Source: Bacillus thermozeamaize
Lineage (GTDB): Bacteria > Bacillota > Bacilli > ZCTH02-B2
DNA: 64,000 bases
Direction of reading: 5' to 3'
Assembly: GCA_002159075.1 (NCBI GenBank)
Contig: LZRT01000010.1
Location: forward strand, 1-64,000
In this document: piece after piece, positions 62,194 to 64,000 of the stretch
Layout of the letters: each line of letters starts with the position of its first letter
How positions within the stretch are numbered: position 1 is the first letter of the stretch
Notes under the pieces: model-generated
Told to the model about the DNA's origin: nothing
Database searches by the model: none
What the model saw: only the letters and a program-made list of their open reading frames with translations
Position numbers and translations under genes: made by a program

Positions 62194-63039
62194 ATGGCTC
62201 AACTGCAGATTGTCTCGATCCCCGTCACGTCGCCCGTACCGATGTTGGAATCGGAAGCCAACTGTTACTTGCTCGGCACCGAGCATGAAAGCATTCTGAT
62301 CGATGCCGGCTACGATCAATGGAATACCGCTGAGGCGATTCAAAAAGCGGTGCAGGAAAGCCAGCTCGCCACCCCAAACCGGATCCTCTTGACCCACTCG
62401 CATCCCGATCACGCGCCAGGGGCCAAGCGGCTAAAGCACTGGGAAGCCACGTTGATGTTCCATCCGCAGGAGGAAAAGGGAATGAGAGAAGCCCTTTCCA
62501 TCCCGGAAGACCACGACCCCATCCCGCTCCAACCGCTGGAAGATCAGGCCACGCTGTACGTGGATGGCCATCCCATCGTCGCCATCCATTCTCCTGGACA
62601 CACCCGGGGCCATCTCTGTTTCTGGCTGCCGGAGCAGAAAATCCTCTTTTCCGGGGACAACGTTCTCGGGAAAGGGACCACCTGGATCGGTCCTCCGGAT
62701 GGAAACATCCGGGACTACCTCCGTTCCCTGGAACAGCTGGAACAATTGCCCATCGAGAAAATCGCACCCGGTCACGGCCCCTGGATCGACAACCCTAAGG
62801 AGAGGATTGCCTTCATCCGCCAACACCGCCTGGAACGGGAAGCGCAGATTCTGTCGCTGATGAAAGCCCAGCCAAGCCGGCAGGCCAGCATCGCCGCATT
62901 GGCTGAGGCGATATACCAGGATACGATTCCGGCCTTTATCGTCCCATTTGCCGAGCGGACCGTCGAAGCCCACCTGCAAAAGCTGGAAGAGGACGGCAAA
63001 GTGCGCCGGCTCACACCGGATACCTACGAAGTGCTTTAA
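62194..63039 (+). CDS. MBL-fold metallo-hydrolase, LACTB2-like
   Basis: 281 residues from ATG 62194 (TGAGGAGGAACGTT upstream). The zinc motif is THSHPDHAPGAKRL at about residue 77. Further ligands are in HSPGHTRGHLCF, FSGDNVLG and APGHGPWID. A C-terminal winged-helix-like region (ALAEAIYQDTIPAFIVPFAE, then AHLQKLEEDGKVRRL) fits the LACTB2/YobT-type subgroup. Substrates may be thioesters, phosphodiesters or RNA; not known here. A strong hairpin without a T-tract lies after it. Confidence 0.9.
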   Translation: MAQLQIVSIPVTSPVPMLESEANCYLLGTEHESILIDAGYDQWNTAEAIQKAVQESQLATPNRILLTHSHPDHAPGAKRLKHWEATLMFHPQEEKGMREALSIPEDHDPIPLQPLEDQATLYVDGHPIVAIHSPGHTRGHLCFWLPEQKILFSGDNVLGKGTTWIGPPDGNIRDYLRSLEQLEQLPIEKIAPGHGPWIDNPKERIAFIRQHRLEREAQILSLMKAQPSRQASIAALAEAIYQDTIPAFIVPFAERTVEAHLQKLEEDGKVRRLTPDTYEVL

Positions 63040-63045
63040 TGCGGT

Positions 63046-63076
63046 CATGGCTGACAGCAGACGACTGTCAGCCATG
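63046..63076. other. Perfect 12-base stem hairpin between convergent genes
   Basis: CATGGCTGACAG pairs with CTGTCAGCCATG across the 7-base loop CAGACGA. No T-tract follows on either strand, so it is not a standard intrinsic terminator. Confidence 0.8.
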
Positions 63077-63112
63077 ATTGGCGTCACCCATGGGCTGTTC
63101 CGCAACGAGCTG

Positions 63113-63805
63113 CTACGAGGAGCGATATACCTGATCCTGCGGCCGATCCTGGAGCACCGGGTAAGGCCCCCCGCGATATTCCGCCAATGCCCGCAGGCTG
63201 GCCATGGTCGGAGATGCCATCTTCAGCCTTTGTTCCCTGGCCTCTTGGAGCGCCTCCTGCGGAGTCACCCAAAACCCTTTGTCAATTTCGTAAGGATCGG
63301 GGTCAGGCTGTTGCCCTTTGGGCAGGTGGGCCAGAAAAAACCGCGTGTTGTACCGGTACCGCGAGGTCTTCGGTGTCACGCGATGGCCAAAATAGGTCAA
63401 CGCGGACAAGTCCAGCTTCCATCCGCATGTCTTGAAAATGGACGCGAAGGTGCCCGGCTGACTGTTCACTTCCCGCCGCCATGCTCGCCACATATGGGCG
63501 TCCACGTCTTTCCTCTCGCCTTGATACAGTAAAACGCCCACTTCTTCGAACAATTCCCGCGCTGCGGCAATATAGTAGGCCACTTCTACCGAACCGTTTA
63601 TCCCTTCCGGTTCATGCAAATATTCTTTCGGAAAAAGGTAATCCTCTTGCTCCAATGCGCCGCCGGGAAAAACGCAATAACCTGGAAGAAAACGCATCGA
63701 GTCCGGACGCCGTGTCATAAACACCTGCAACGCATCACGTTCACCGGGACGAATCAGGATCACAGTGGCTGCCGGACGCGGGACTACCGGTTCTGATGGC
63801 GACAT
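63113..63805 (-). CDS. Nudix hydrolase, CoA/ADP-ribose-type long form
   Basis: About 230 residues from ATG 63805, with GAAAGGTG upstream; the frame is open to 63874. The Nudix helix ends in AARELFEEVGVLLY (REx2EExGV) and the first glycine is in FPGGALEQEDY, separated by an insertion of about 23 residues. The long spacing resembles NUDT7/NUDT19-type CoA pyrophosphatases rather than MutT. The reaction is hydrolysis of a nucleoside diphosphate linked to X. CoA as substrate would fit the acyl-CoA theme but is inference. Confidence 0.85.
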   Translation of the reverse strand: MSPSEPVVPRPAATVILIRPGERDALQVFMTRRPDSMRFLPGYCVFPGGALEQEDYLFPKEYLHEPEGINGSVEVAYYIAAARELFEEVGVLLYQGERKDVDAHMWRAWRREVNSQPGTFASIFKTCGWKLDLSALTYFGHRVTPKTSRYRYNTRFFLAHLPKGQQPDPDPYEIDKGFWVTPQEALQEAREQRLKMASPTMASLRALAEYRGGPYPVLQDRPQDQVYRSS

Positions 63806-63886
63806 GTGAACACTCACACCTTTCCTCATGCTCCACTCTAATAACAAGTTTATCATAATTTTGACACCGAACATACCGATAAGAGA

Positions 63887-64000
63887 TTACAGTCCGTACC
63901 GCTTTTTCTTTCGCATCAGCGTGGACAGATCAATCCCCAGCCGTTCGGCACACACCTTCAGCGGGCGGTAGCGCTGCAGATAATACGCCAACACTTCCTT
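63887..64000 (-). CDS. C-terminal Fis-type HTH of a sigma-54-dependent regulator, partial
   Basis: The last 37 codons are KEVLAYYLQRYRP to RKKKRYGL, ending TAA at 63889-63887. The core LKVCAERLGIDLSTLMRK is a Fis-type helix-turn-helix found at the end of NtrC-family sigma-54 activators. The rest of the gene lies outside the window. Sigma-54 regulators in Bacillales often control catabolic operons, so its target may not be local. Confidence 0.75.
   Translation of the reverse strand, partial: KEVLAYYLQRYRPLKVCAERLGIDLSTLMRKKKRYGL

Noticed and set aside
1-64000. CRISPR array, tRNA or rRNA genes, prophage
   Set aside because: No regularly spaced repeats, cloverleaf-like sequences, rRNA segments or phage structural genes were recognised.

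Overview
The window comes from the chromosome of an endospore-forming member of the Bacillota, most likely order Bacillales. The evidence is a SpoVAC/SpoVAD/SpoVAE operon, SpoVAF, the spore protein SspI, a YhcN/YlaJ lipoprotein, ComB, ZapA-CvpA, MutS2, MntR, YfhH and a Phe T-box, all with strong AGGAGG-type ribosome binding sites. GTG and TTG starts are frequent. Most of the window is of moderate to high GC. The stretch from about 50.3 to 52.1 kb is visibly AT-rich.

Region 1 (1-26.7 kb) is a lipid/acyl-CoA catabolic region. A minus-strand gene string runs from a promoter at about 10.05 kb: two DppD/F-like ATPases, two permeases (one frameshifted), a binding lipoprotein, a thiolase-like protein without catalytic cysteines, a DUF35 protein, an acyl-CoA ligase and an acyl-CoA dehydrogenase that runs off the left edge. 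It looks like uptake and activation of an unknown carboxylic acid followed by beta-oxidation-like or aldolytic shortening. Further on come an EamA transporter, an HSL-type esterase, a paired (probably heteromeric) acyl-CoA dehydrogenase, an enoyl-CoA hydratase, an MDR oxidoreductase, comB, fabI, an aldehyde dehydrogenase/hydratase deletion chimera, an acyl-CoA dehydrogenase with a divergent LysR regulator, a second oxidoreductase/dehydrogenase/ligase set paralogous to the first ligase, and a nitronate monooxygenase-like gene.

Region 2 (26.9-41.3 kb) is tyrS plus spore and envelope functions. The operon DUF1657-2Duf-spoVAC-spoVAD-spoVAE with a divergent YhcN/YlaJ lipoprotein matches the gene content of the spoVA2mob-type spore heat-resistance operons. 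Next come a frameshifted RlmN/Cfr-family gene, copA and divergent copZ, yajQ, a chemotaxis receptor, and spoVAF coupled to an MFS gene.

Region 3 (41.4-50.3 kb) is housekeeping: mutS2, a YvlD-like protein, a RacA-like coiled-coil protein, a D-Ala-D-Ala carboxypeptidase, zapA-cvpA, an RsuA-type pseudouridine synthase, yfhH, mntR and lrgA-lrgB.

Region 4 (50.3-52.7 kb) is an AT-rich accessory island with a possible 31-residue peptide, an unrecognised secreted four-cysteine protein and an unrecognised lipoprotein.

Region 5 (52.7-64 kb) holds pheT and pheS behind a T-box leader, speE, a metal-ligand-less amidohydrolase relative, an rRNA methyltransferase, ktrA, sspI, an M42 aminopeptidase, a small ORF, an MBL-fold hydrolase, a Nudix hydrolase, and the C-terminal Fis-type helix-turn-helix of a regulator cut by the right edge.

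The best candidates for something new are the acid-uptake/thiolase-like/DUF35 cluster, the compact 2Duf-SpoVA locus, and the AT-rich island with the exported orphan proteins. Two genes (dppC-like and rlmN-like) each carry an apparent one-base deletion. This could be real decay or sequencing error.
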